Source of the DNA: an uncultured Haloferula sp.
GTDB taxonomy: Bacteria; Verrucomicrobiota; Verrucomicrobiae; Verrucomicrobiales; Akkermansiaceae
Assembly (NCBI GenBank): GCA_946481625.1
Contig: CAMLOZ010000071.1
Coordinates: 1-10,409, forward strand
DNA length: 10,409 nucleotides
Direction: 5' to 3'
In this document: positions 1-6,097 of the stretch, piece by piece
Layout: each line of letters opens with the position of its first letter
Numbering within the stretch: the stretch's first letter is position 1
Notes under the pieces: model-generated
What the model was told of the DNA's origin: nothing
Seen by the model: only the letters and a program-made list of their open reading frames with translations
Database searches by the model: none
Made by a program: the position numbers and the translations under genes

Positions 1-509
1 ACCGCACAGCTCGCCACGATCAATTCCGCCAGCGGTCCCTCCCGCAAAATTTCGGGCCGGTGTGTCACTGCATCCGTCACCGCGATCTCCATCGCCGGCA
101 GTTTCAGCGCCGAAAGGTCGCTGCCGTTCACCAGACCCCGCAAACGCTTCACCGCCCGGTGCCCCGAAAACAACCCGGAAGCCCAGAACACGCTCAACAC
201 CCCCGGCAGCCGCAAAAACGACCCCCAATCGAAAAACGACCACCTCAGCGCGGAAGCCAGCACCGCCTCCTTCAGCGCCTTCCCTCGCAGCCCGCTGGCA
301 TACAGCGCCCCGGCCAGCGCTCCCGCGGAGGCCCCCGCGATCTTCGCCGGTCGCAGTCCCGCCGCCTCCAGCCCGTTCAGGAATCCCGCGTGGGCGTAGT
401 AGCCCAGCAGCGAGGATCCTAGGGCGACGGCGAGTCCGGGCGTGATTTCCTCCTCCATGCGTGGCTGCGGCATCTTGCCGCAGATCATCGGTGTGGCTTC
501 CTCTTCCAT
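1..509 (-). CDS. patatin-like phospholipase family protein, N-terminal part (cut by window edge)
   Basis: This is a predicted serine acyl hydrolase of the patatin family, which cleaves acyl esters of lipids with a Ser-Asp dyad. Read from 509, residues 59-63 are GASAG, the GxSxG nucleophile elbow, with Ser61 as the likely nucleophile. It is followed by ALAGALYASG, typical of the family after the elbow, and preceded by YAHAGFLNGLEAAG. The oxyanion loop is unusual: LGSSLLGYYAH (residues 30-40) replaces the usual GGGxRG-x-AH. About 169 residues are present; the catalytic Asp (DGG/DGA motif) lies beyond the left edge. The start is uncertain: ATG at 509 and ATG at 458 (17 codons later) open similar peptides (MEEEATP, MEEEITP), and neither has a ribosome binding site. 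It is divergent from the Fe-S genes, with about 93 bases between. Family assignment is firm; substrate is unknown. Confidence 0.82.
   Translation of the reverse strand, partial: MEEEATPMICGKMPQPRMEEEITPGLAVALGSSLLGYYAHAGFLNGLEAAGLRPAKIAGASAGALAGALYASGLRGKALKEAVLASALRWSFFDWGSFLRLPGVLSVFWASGLFSGHRAVKRLRGLVNGSDLSALKLPAMEIAVTDAVTHRPEILREGPLAELIVASCA
466..482. repeat. small perfect hairpin between two candidate patatin starts
   Basis: TGCGGCA and TGCCGCA form a perfect 7-bp stem around a 3-base loop. It lies just upstream of the ATG at 458 and within the reading frame if the ATG at 509 is used. It could be chance in G+C-rich DNA or a leader structure of the patatin gene. Confidence 0.4.
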
Positions 510-602
510 GGATGGGTAATCGCGGGCGGAAGGTAGGGATCACCACGCACATGGCCAGTTTTCTGTTTCCAGAGCCGCCATCCGGGGTGAAAATCCGTCG
601 CA

Positions 603-968
603 ATGAGCGTCGCCGCGGTGAACTACAAGGTGGGTAATGAAAAGCTGGTCCGCGTCCTCGATGCGGCCTCCGCCCACCTGCGCGGCTTGCTGGAGAAGCA
701 GGGCCGCCCCGAGGGAGCCCTCCGCATCGCCGTCATCGGTGGCGGTTGCAGCGGCCTCCAATACAAGATGGACCTCGTCGATGGCCCCCGCGATCGCGAC
801 ATCCTCGTGCCCAGCAACGGCGTGAACGTGGTCATCGACCCGAAGAGCGCCCTCTTCGTCAGCGGCAGCGAGCTCGATTGGTCGGATGACCTCCAGCAGG
901 GCGGCTTCAAGGTCAGCAACCCGAATGCCGTGGTCACCTGCTCCTGCGGCGAAAGCTTCGCCGCCTAA
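603..968 (+). CDS. iscA: IscA/ErpA-type (HesB family) iron-sulfur carrier
   Basis: This 121-residue cytoplasmic protein is an A-type carrier, which passes Fe-S clusters from a scaffold to apo-enzymes. The three cluster-binding cysteines are present: Cys49 in IGGGCSGLQY and Cys113/Cys115 in the C-terminal VTCSCGESF. Typical framework segments surround them: the VxVxDPxSAxxxxGxELDW-like stretch (NVVIDPKSALFVSGSELDW, 75-93) and FxVxNPNA (102-109). The usual CGCG is CSCG here, a Gly-to-Ser change between the two cysteines that keeps their spacing. Length is normal for the family. The ATG at 603 has no Shine-Dalgarno. The next gene starts 28 bases after the stop and encodes an HscB-like protein, which supports a role in Fe-S biogenesis. 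ErpA-type and IscA-type cannot be separated reliably by eye. Confidence 0.9.
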   Translation: MSVAAVNYKVGNEKLVRVLDAASAHLRGLLEKQGRPEGALRIAVIGGGCSGLQYKMDLVDGPRDRDILVPSNGVNVVIDPKSALFVSGSELDWSDDLQQGGFKVSNPNAVVTCSCGESFAA

Positions 969-996
969 GCCCGACCTCCGACCTCCTCCTCCGGCC

Positions 997-1530
997 ATGG
1001 ACCCCTTCTCCCTCCTCGGCCTCGCCCGGCGACTCGCCATCTCCGAGGCGGAACTCCGTGAAGCCTTCCGCCTCGCCGGCAAGAGCGGCCACCCCGATGC
1101 CGGCGGCAGCGGCGAGGAATTCACCGCCCTCCAGCAGGCCTTCGCCCGTCTCTCCAGCCCCTCGAAACGCCTCCGCGCCTGGCTCGAATGCCAAGGCCTC
1201 ACCGGCGAGGAACGCGGCGCCATCTCTCCGCAATTGCTCGACCTCTTCTCCAAGGTCGGAACCGTCCTCCAGCAAGCCGACGACATCGCCCGCCGCCGCA
1301 GCGCCGCCTTGAGCCACCTCGCCAAGGCCATGCTCGAACCCGCCGTCCAAGCTGCCCGCGAGAAACTCGAAGCCTCCCTCGAAGAAGTCGCCCTCGCCAT
1401 CCGAACCCAGGAAACCGCCTTCCCCCTCATCGAGTCCGGCCAAGGCGACCCCTGGCTCGTCGCCCGCGACCTCGCCTTCCTCGAAAAGTGGCAGTCCGAA
1501 CTCAAGGCCCGCTTCGCCGCCCTCTGGTAG
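997..1530 (+). CDS. hscB: HscB-like Fe-S co-chaperone (J-domain protein)
   Basis: This 177-residue protein has an N-terminal J domain and a helical C-terminal half. HscB brings the scaffold IscU to its Hsp70 partner and stimulates ATP hydrolysis. MDPFSLLGL at the N-terminus matches the HscB opening (MDYFTLFGL-like), the HPD tripeptide that activates Hsp70 is at 32-34, and helix IV is EEFTALQQAFARLSSPSKR. Residues 85-177 are Ala/Glu/Leu-rich and helical, as expected for the scaffold-binding domain, and total length is close to E. coli HscB (171). The start is the ATG at 997; the frame extends upstream, but that part overlaps iscA and looks like shadow translation. After HPD comes AGG rather than the common K-rich loop. 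No hscA, iscS or iscU is in the window. A divergent DnaJ-family protein is the alternative. Confidence 0.75.
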   Translation: MDPFSLLGLARRLAISEAELREAFRLAGKSGHPDAGGSGEEFTALQQAFARLSSPSKRLRAWLECQGLTGEERGAISPQLLDLFSKVGTVLQQADDIARRRSAALSHLAKAMLEPAVQAAREKLEASLEEVALAIRTQETAFPLIESGQGDPWLVARDLAFLEKWQSELKARFAALW

Positions 1531-1531
1531 A

Positions 1532-1554
1532 GTAGCCGACTGCTCCGCTGTCGG
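1532..1554 (+). repeat. GTAG-headed hairpin (REP-like)
   Basis: GTAG at 1532-1535 sits directly before a hairpin: CCGAC and GTCGG, then a T-T mismatch, then GC/GC, with a TCC loop at 1544-1546. A conserved GTAG at the hairpin base is a known mark of REP elements handled by REP-associated tyrosine transposases. It begins two bases after the hscB stop and could also act as a weak transcript end. Confidence 0.5.
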
Positions 1555-1562
1555 GGAGTGGT

Positions 1563-1581
1563 CCGCACACTCCGTGTGCGG
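1563..1581. repeat. perfect 8-bp hairpin with TCC loop
   Basis: CCGCACAC and GTGTGCGG form a perfect 8-bp stem around a TCC loop at 1571-1573. A GGAG at 1555-1558 lies four bases upstream. No T-run follows, so it is not a typical intrinsic terminator, although its position after hscB would suit 3'-end protection of the mRNA. Confidence 0.6.
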
Positions 1582-1616
1582 CCGAAGCAACTCGTCCTGC
1601 CCGCCACCAAGGGTTC

Positions 1617-1694
1617 GTAGTCCCGCCTTCATGCGGAATGCCTTTCTTCTTCGTAGCGGAATGCCTCAGTCCTGCCGGCTGCGCGCGGCATTCC
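1617..1694 (+). repeat. two GTAG-headed inverted repeats sharing a GCGGAATGCCT word
   Basis: GTAG at 1617-1620 precedes a weak stem (CCGC 1623-1626, GCGG 1633-1636). GTAG at 1653-1656 precedes GGAATGCC (1658-1665), which is the perfect reverse complement of GGCATTCC at 1687-1694. The 11-base word GCGGAATGCCT occurs at 1633-1643 and again at 1656-1666, so the two units look related and partly decayed. Confidence 0.5.
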
Positions 1695-1763
1695 CCAAAA
1701 ACGCCATACCCTTTCTCCAAGCGCTTCCTCCAACCTCCCCTCACCGGCGTCGCCACAGTCTGG

Positions 1764-1863
1764 TTGATGATTGGAGTATTGATGATTGGTCATTTGCAGC
1801 GCCCCACGCTGCCCCCGGCGCAGCCGCACGTCGATTGGTGAGGGAGATTGGTGATTGATGATT
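1764..1863. repeat. A+T-rich TTGATGATTGG repeat upstream of ada
   Basis: TTGATGATTGG occurs exactly at 1764-1774 and 1779-1789 (period 15). Related words follow: GATTGGTGA near 1834 and 1846, and ATTGATGATT at 1854-1863. The stretch is clearly richer in A+T than its surroundings. It lies in the 376-base spacer upstream of ada, where a promoter or operator would be expected, but no clear -35/-10 pair could be assigned. From 1695 to 1763 nothing recognisable was seen. Confidence 0.45.
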
Positions 1864-1906
1864 TCTTCCTCCCCACCCTCGCCCGGAATCTGCTAGAACA
1901 CACAAG

Positions 1907-3085
1907 ATGATCGAGCATCGTTATCCGGAATTTTATCCCGTCGCCCCCCTGCCCGTCGGTGCCGACCTCGTGGCCGCCCTGGACTTCCGCCGCCTCCCGA
2001 AAATCCTCCTCCACGAACATCTCGACGGCGGCCTCCGCCCGCAGACCATCATCGAGCTAGCCAGGGAACAAAACTACGGCGGACTTCCAACCGCCGACCC
2101 CGCCGAACTCGCCAACTGGTTCCACCGCGGAGCCCAGCGCGGAAATCTCCCCGAATACCTCGAAGGCTTCGCCCACACCATCGCGGTGATGCAAACCAAG
2201 GACGCCCTCAACCGCGTCGCCTACGAGTTCCTTGAAGACATGGCCCACGACGGCGTCGTCTACGCCGAAATCCGCTTCGCCCCCGTCTTCCACACCCAAC
2301 AGGACCTTACCCAGGATGAAGTCGTGGAGGCCGTGCTCGATGGCCTCGAGCGCGGACGCAGGGACTTCGGCGTCGAATGGGGCCTCATCGTCTGCGCCAT
2401 GCGCGACCGCACCGATTCCCTCGAGGCCGCCGAACTCGCCATCCGCTGGCGCGACCGCGGCGTCGTCGGCTTCGACCTCGCGGGCGGCGAATACGGCCAT
2501 CCGCCGAAGAAGCATGTCGATGCCTTCCACGCGATCCAGCGTGCGAACTTCTACATCACCATCCACGCCGGCGAAGCCTTCGGCCCCGAGTCGATCTGGC
2601 AGGCCCTCCAGTGGTGCGGTGCCCATCGCCTCGGCCACGGCACCCGCCTGCGCAACGACATCGAGATCCGCCCCGATGGCTCGCTCAAGCTCGGCCGTCT
2701 CGCCCAATACATCCTCGACCGCCGCGTGCCCCTGGAAATGTGCCTCTCCAGCAACGTCCACACCGGCGCCTGCGCCAGCTTCGAGGAACATCCCTTCGCC
2801 CTCTTCCACCGCGCCGGCTTCCGCGTCTTCCTGAATACCGACGACCGCCTGATGAGCGATACCGAGATGTCGAAGGAACTCGCCATCGCCACCTCGACCT
2901 TCGGGCTCAGCCTGGTCGAACTCGAGAAGATGACGATGAACGCGATGAAGAGCGCCTTCGTCCCGCACGAGACGCGCGTCACGCTCATCCAGCGCCGCCT
3001 GCTGCCGACCTACTCCATGCTCTTCGCGGAATTAACCGCGAAGGCCTTCGCCACCCAGCTTCACCAGACCCCTCACCTCTCATGA
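1907..3085 (+). CDS. add: adenosine deaminase
   Basis: This 392-residue zinc amidohydrolase is predicted to deaminate adenosine (and deoxyadenosine) to inosine in the cytoplasm, as part of purine salvage or breakdown. All active-site motifs are visible. HEHLDG at 36-41 gives zinc ligands His36 and His38. HAGE at 220-223 gives ligand His220 and catalytic Glu223. LGHG carries catalytic His244. NTDD at 310-313 gives ligand Asp312 and catalytic Asp313. SSNVHTG lies between the last two. NTDDRLMSDTEMSKE, rather than the TDDP form, resembles the variant common in actinobacterial enzymes. The N-terminus is about 20-25 residues longer than compact ADAs. The start is the ATG at 1907, with no Shine-Dalgarno. 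Its TGA overlaps the ATG of the aminotransferase gene, implying coupled translation. A relative acting on another adenine-type substrate is possible but less likely. Confidence 0.92.
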   Translation: MIEHRYPEFYPVAPLPVGADLVAALDFRRLPKILLHEHLDGGLRPQTIIELAREQNYGGLPTADPAELANWFHRGAQRGNLPEYLEGFAHTIAVMQTKDALNRVAYEFLEDMAHDGVVYAEIRFAPVFHTQQDLTQDEVVEAVLDGLERGRRDFGVEWGLIVCAMRDRTDSLEAAELAIRWRDRGVVGFDLAGGEYGHPPKKHVDAFHAIQRANFYITIHAGEAFGPESIWQALQWCGAHRLGHGTRLRNDIEIRPDGSLKLGRLAQYILDRRVPLEMCLSSNVHTGACASFEEHPFALFHRAGFRVFLNTDDRLMSDTEMSKELAIATSTFGLSLVELEKMTMNAMKSAFVPHETRVTLIQRRLLPTYSMLFAELTAKAFATQLHQTPHLS

Positions 3086-4179
3086 ACGTCCCCGAACGCA
3101 TCCTCATGGGCCCCGGCCCGAGCACCGTCCCCTCCCGCATCCTCCGCGCCATGGCCTCGCCCACGCTCGGTCACCTCGACCCGCGCTACATCGAGATCAT
3201 GGACCACACCTGCGTGATGCTCCGGAAAGTCTTTCAGACCGATAACGCCCTCACCTTCCCCGTCTCCGCCACCGGCATGGCAGGCATGGAATGCGTCGTC
3301 ACGAACCTCCTCGAGCGCGGCGATGAAGCCATCGTCTGCGTGAACGGCGTCTTCGGCGGCCGCATGGTGGATGTCATGGAACGCGCGGGCGTGACCGTTC
3401 ACCGCATCGATGTCCCCTGGGGCGAGATCTTCCCCATGGACATGCTGAAGGCGGCCATCGCGAACCACCCGAAGGCCAAGGCCCTCGGCATCGTCCATGC
3501 CGAAACCTCCACCGGCGCCCTCCAACCCCTCGAAGGGCTCGGTGACCTGCTCCACGATGCCGGCATGCTCTTCATCGTCGATGCCGTCACCTCCCTCGGC
3601 GGCCATCCGCTCAAGGTCGATGAATGGGGCATCGACGGCATCTACTCGGGCACCCAGAAGTGCCTCTCCTGCCCGCCCGGCCTCTCCCCCGTCTCCTTCT
3701 CCCCGCGCGCCCTGGAAGCCATGGAAAAGCGCACCACGAAGGTGCAGAGCTGGTACTTCGACACCTCCATGCTCAAGGACTACTACAAAGGCAGTGGCAA
3801 GCGCGCTTACCACCACACCGCCCCGGTGAACATGATCTACGCCCTCCACGAGGCGCTCGTCATCGTCCTCGATGAAGGCCTCGAAGCCCGTCACGCGCGT
3901 CACGCCCGCCTCCACCGCCGCCTCCGCGCCGGCCTCGAATCCATGGGCATCAAGTATGTCCCGGAGCACTCTCTCCACACCCTCAACTGCATCCACATTC
4001 CCGAAGGTGCCGATGACGCCGCCGTCCGCGCCAAGCTCCTCGACGACTACTCCATCGAGATCGGCGCCGGCCTCGGCCCCTTCGCCGGCAAGGCCTGGCG
4101 CATCGGCCTCATGGGCCACTCCGCCACCCAAGCCAACGTCGACCTCGTCCTCGCCGCCCTCGTCGATTGCCTTGAGTAA
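3082..4179 (+). CDS. class V PLP-dependent aminotransferase (alanine-glyoxylate/serine aminotransferase type)
   Basis: This 365-residue fold-type I PLP enzyme is related to alanine-glyoxylate and serine-pyruvate/glyoxylate aminotransferases. It opens with the family signature [27 protein letters not shown] (from Ser62) is the phosphate-binding loop, and Asp167 in [11 protein letters not shown] is the expected partner of the pyridine nitrogen. Lys193 in [12 protein letters not shown] is the Schiff-base lysine. [19 protein letters not shown] near the C-terminus is the usual substrate-carboxylate region. Start: the ATG at 3082 overlaps the ada stop as ATGA; the frame stays open upstream, but that stretch is a shadow of ada. 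No Shine-Dalgarno is seen, so translation probably depends on coupling. Alternatives are aspartate-type class V enzymes or ureidoglycine-glyoxylate aminotransferase (PucG); the loop sequence resembles AGT more than PucG. Confidence 0.88.
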   Translation: MNVPERILMGPGPSTVPSRILRAMASPTLGHLDPRYIEIMDHTCVMLRKVFQTDNALTFPVSATGMAGMECVVTNLLERGDEAIVCVNGVFGGRMVDVMERAGVTVHRIDVPWGEIFPMDMLKAAIANHPKAKALGIVHAETSTGALQPLEGLGDLLHDAGMLFIVDAVTSLGGHPLKVDEWGIDGIYSGTQKCLSCPPGLSPVSFSPRALEAMEKRTTKVQSWYFDTSMLKDYYKGSGKRAYHHTAPVNMIYALHEALVIVLDEGLEARHARHARLHRRLRAGLESMGIKYVPEHSLHTLNCIHIPEGADDAAVRAKLLDDYSIEIGAGLGPFAGKAWRIGLMGHSATQANVDLVLAALVDCLE

Positions 4180-4192
4180 GAGCGACTCAAAA

Positions 4193-4280
4193 GCCCCAAA
4201 GGGGCGACCGGGAAGTAGCCCAGGGCAAGCGAAGCGCAACCCTGGGTAACCGTGTCCAGAAACGTCCCCTGAAGGGGGAC
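4193..4280. repeat. cluster of three hairpins after the aminotransferase gene, one REP-like
   Basis: Three stems lie in a row. GCCCC/GGGGC encloses an AAA loop (4193-4205). CCCAGGG/CCCTGGG (4219-4225 and 4240-4246) is preceded directly by GTAG at 4215-4218. GTCCCC/GGGGAC encloses a TGAAG loop (4264-4280). None has a T-run. The middle one fits the GTAG-headed REP pattern. The words look like dispersed intergenic repeats rather than gene-specific signals. Confidence 0.55.
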
Positions 4281-4331
4281 AAGGAACCCCCGATCCGCCT
4301 CCGGTCTCCTCTCTCCATCCAAACAAACAGA

Positions 4332-4354
4332 CCGCGACGCCCAACGCGTCGCGG
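4332..4354 (-). terminator. intrinsic terminator between convergent genes
   Basis: CCGCGACGC and GCGTCGCGG form a perfect 9-bp G+C-rich stem around the 5-base loop CCAAC. Read on the minus strand, the stem is followed by TCTGTTTGTTTG, a loosely U-rich tail. It lies 17 bases beyond the stop of the UPF0173 gene, so it mainly serves that gene. On the plus strand the tail is poor, but the stem may also slow transcripts from the aminotransferase operon. Confidence 0.65.
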
Positions 4355-4370
4355 CCCAACTTTCCGACAC

Positions 4371-5054
4371 TCAGACCCCGATCGTCTCCCCGATCCGCGG
4401 CAGCAACAGCTCCACCCCTTTCGCCGCGAAGGCCGCATGGGCCGCCGCCTTGTCGAGCTTGATCGGCGGGAAGGTATCGTAGTGAACCCCCACCACCGTC
4501 CGCGCCCCGGTCCACTGCGCCGCGATCGCCGCGTCCTCCGCGCCCATCGTGAAATTGTCGCCGATGCACATCACCGCGAACTCCAGCGCGTGCCGCTCGC
4601 CGATGATCTTCATGTCCTGCGTCAGCGCCGTATCACCGGAAACATAGAAGGACGCGCCGCCCGCCTCGACAATGAAGCCGACCGCCGCGCCCCCGTAAGT
4701 CCCGTCCGGCAGGACCGACGAGTGGACCGCGTTCACCGCCTTCACCCGACCGAAGGGGAATGTGAAGGCACCCCCGGTATTCATCGGGTGCGCATTCGCA
4801 ATCCCCTTTCCGCCGTACCACGACACGATCTCGAAATTCGCGATCAGCTTCGCCCCCGTCCGCTTCAGGATCGCCTCCGCATCCGCCATGTGGTCGAAGT
4901 GCCCGTGGGTCAGCATTACGTAGTCCGCCGGGATCGCCTCCATGTCGATGTCCTTCGCCAGTTCATTCGGCGTGATGAAGGGATCGAAAAGGAGCTTCGT
5001 GCCATCCGCGAGTTCGACGCCGAAACAGGAGTGCCCGTAGTAGGTGAGCTTCAT
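4371..5054 (-). CDS. UPF0173-type metal-dependent hydrolase (metallo-beta-lactamase fold)
   Basis: This 227-residue cytoplasmic protein belongs to the small beta-lactamase-fold hydrolase family UPF0173; its substrate is not known. MKLTYYGHSCFGVEL is the classic family opening. LLFDPFI follows (21-27), then THGHFDHMADA (from 49) with the metal-binding HxHxDH motif at His50, His52, Asp54 and His55. Further metal-site candidates are the His in NAVHSS, the Asp in YVSGDTAL, and the His in VVGVHYDTFPPI. Length is normal. The ATG at 5054 is chosen because homologues start at MKL; a TTG five codons upstream would add an unlikely MCLHG. There is no Shine-Dalgarno. The start lies only about 13 bases beyond the T-tract of the FKBP terminator, so the leader must be very short or supplied by read-through. 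L-ascorbate-6-phosphate lactonase-like activity is a remote possibility. Confidence 0.88.
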   Translation of the reverse strand: MKLTYYGHSCFGVELADGTKLLFDPFITPNELAKDIDMEAIPADYVMLTHGHFDHMADAEAILKRTGAKLIANFEIVSWYGGKGIANAHPMNTGGAFTFPFGRVKAVNAVHSSVLPDGTYGGAAVGFIVEAGGASFYVSGDTALTQDMKIIGERHALEFAVMCIGDNFTMGAEDAAIAAQWTGARTVVGVHYDTFPPIKLDKAAAHAAFAAKGVELLLPRIGETIGV

Positions 5055-5067
5055 GCCATGAAGACAC

Positions 5068-5106
5068 AAAAAAGGCCCGCGGGGATCAAGTTCCCCGCGG
5101 GCCTTT
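5068..5106 (-). terminator. strong intrinsic terminator of the FKBP gene
   Basis: A perfect 15-bp stem (5071-5085 with 5092-5106) encloses the 6-base loop TCAAGT. On the minus strand the G+C core is followed by six T residues (A-run 5068-5073 on the plus strand). It starts 17 bases beyond the FKBP stop, in the right orientation. The A/T ends of the stem pair with each other, so it could also work weakly in the plus direction. Confidence 0.88.
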
Positions 5107-5123
5107 GGAGATAAAATCCGGGA

Positions 5124-5984
5124 TTACTCGCCCTCGGGAGCCCCCTCCGGCATCGGGAAAGGCAATCCGCCGTGCGGATTCGCCGGCGCGTCCTTGATGT
5201 CCACCAGTTCGAGGTCGAAGATCAGCACGCTGTTCGGCGCGATCTCGGCGCTGCGGCGTTGGTCCTTGTAGGCCAGTTCGCTCGGGATGAAGAGCTTCCA
5301 CTTCGCCCCGACGGGCATCGTCGTGAGCGCTTCCTTCCAGCCGTCGATGACTTGCAGGCTCATCGCCACCGGGCCGCCTTGGGAGGCATCGAACTCGGTG
5401 CCGTCGATCAGCGTGCCCTTGTAGTTCACCATGAACTGCTTCTCCGGCTCGCCTTCCTTCGGAGCGACGTACTTCTTGTCGCCGCCCTTGTTGATGACTT
5501 CGTACTGCAGGCCGCTCTGGGTCGTGGTCACGCCCTCGCGCTTGCCGTTCTCGGCCAGGAACTTCTTGCCCTCTTCCAGATTCTTCGCGGCGCGCTCCTT
5601 CTCGCGGGCTTGGAGCATGTCCCCCAGCGCCTGCATGGACGCCTTCAGGCTCTCCTCGGACACTTCCGGCTTGTCGCCCTTGAACGCGGTCAGGAAACCC
5701 TTGAGGAAAGATTCGGTCTCGATGTCTTCCGGCGTGATGCCGAACTGCCCGTAGTTCTGGGCAAACTCGCCGCCGGTGCGGAAACCGAGACCGTAAGAAG
5801 AGTCGGACTTCACCTTCGCCGGATCGATCGGGGCGGCCGGGGCCGGTGCAGGCTCAGGTGCCGGGGTCGTCTCGGCAGCGGGTTTTTCAGCAGGCTTCTC
5901 CGCGGCGCCTTCGTTCTGGGCGGCCGCCGGAATCAGGGTGGCGAGGCCGAAAGCCAGGACGCCGGGAGTAAGATGCAGTTTCAT
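5124..5984 (-). CDS. exported FKBP-type peptidyl-prolyl cis-trans isomerase (Mip/FkpA-like)
   Basis: This 286-residue predicted periplasmic or envelope prolyl isomerase would assist folding of exported proteins. Residues 1-22 are a signal peptide (MKLHLTP, hydrophobic core, IPAAA cleavage site). A Pro/Ala/Glu linker covers about 24-55. A helical FKBP N-terminal dimerisation-type domain follows (about 57-150, SYGLGFRTGGEF through KFLAENGKREGV). The FKBP catalytic domain is at about 155-263. Pocket residues equivalent to FKBP12 are present: Tyr188 (VNYKG), Phe198-Asp199, Val212-Ile213, Trp216, Tyr239 and Phe256. The usual AYG is AYK, and the tail is rich in Pro, Gly and Glu. The ATG at 5984 begins a good signal peptide and lacks a Shine-Dalgarno. 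It is divergent from the GH25-like lipoprotein and has its own strong terminator, so it is probably monocistronic. Confidence 0.92.
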   Translation of the reverse strand: MKLHLTPGVLAFGLATLIPAAAQNEGAAEKPAEKPAAETTPAPEPAPAPAAPIDPAKVKSDSSYGLGFRTGGEFAQNYGQFGITPEDIETESFLKGFLTAFKGDKPEVSEESLKASMQALGDMLQAREKERAAKNLEEGKKFLAENGKREGVTTTQSGLQYEVINKGGDKKYVAPKEGEPEKQFMVNYKGTLIDGTEFDASQGGPVAMSLQVIDGWKEALTTMPVGAKWKLFIPSELAYKDQRRSAEIAPNSVLIFDLELVDIKDAPANPHGGLPFPMPEGAPEGE

Positions 5985-6042
5985 GTCGGCGCGGACGCTA
6001 GGGGCGGAATCGGGACTTGTCTAGCCGCCCTTCTGACCGTTT

Positions 6043-6078
6043 CCGCCGCGGTTTCCCTCGCTGGACACCGGCGGCTAC
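6043..6078 (-). repeat. possible GTAG-headed inverted repeat in a divergent spacer
   Basis: On the minus strand GTAG (6078-6075) is followed directly by CCGCCG (6074-6069), whose reverse complement CGGCGG lies at 6048-6043. The loop is about 20 bases, so the structure is weaker than the others. It sits in the 113-base spacer between the divergent FKBP and lipoprotein genes, which must also hold both promoters; no clear promoter boxes were found. Confidence 0.3.
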
Positions 6079-6097
6079 CGCGTGTTTCGCTCCGCAT

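Noticed and set aside
60..445. Two overlapping plus-strand frames rich in Pro, Arg and Ser
   Set aside because: They are shadows of the patatin gene on the other strand; composition is typical of wrong-frame translation of G+C-rich DNA and no family is recognisable.
540..1632. Long minus-strand frames (356 and 232 residues) opposite the Fe-S genes
   Set aside because: Both lie antisense to iscA and hscB, whose products have clear motifs; the antisense products are low-complexity with no recognisable domain.
2377..3081. Apparent 600-residue fusion with a long N-terminal extension on the aminotransferase
   Set aside because: The extension is Arg/Pro-rich shadow translation within ada; the aminotransferase signature begins right after the ATG at 3082.
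3082..4179. Ureidoglycine-glyoxylate aminotransferase (PucG)
   Set aside because: Attractive next to adenosine deaminase, but the loop SATGMAGME looks more like AGT/SGAT enzymes than the GTSRAG-type loop I recall for PucG; kept only as an alternative.
3073..4569. 498-residue Gly/Asp-rich minus-strand frame
   Set aside because: It is antisense to the aminotransferase and overlaps the UPF0173 gene in a different frame; no domain is visible.
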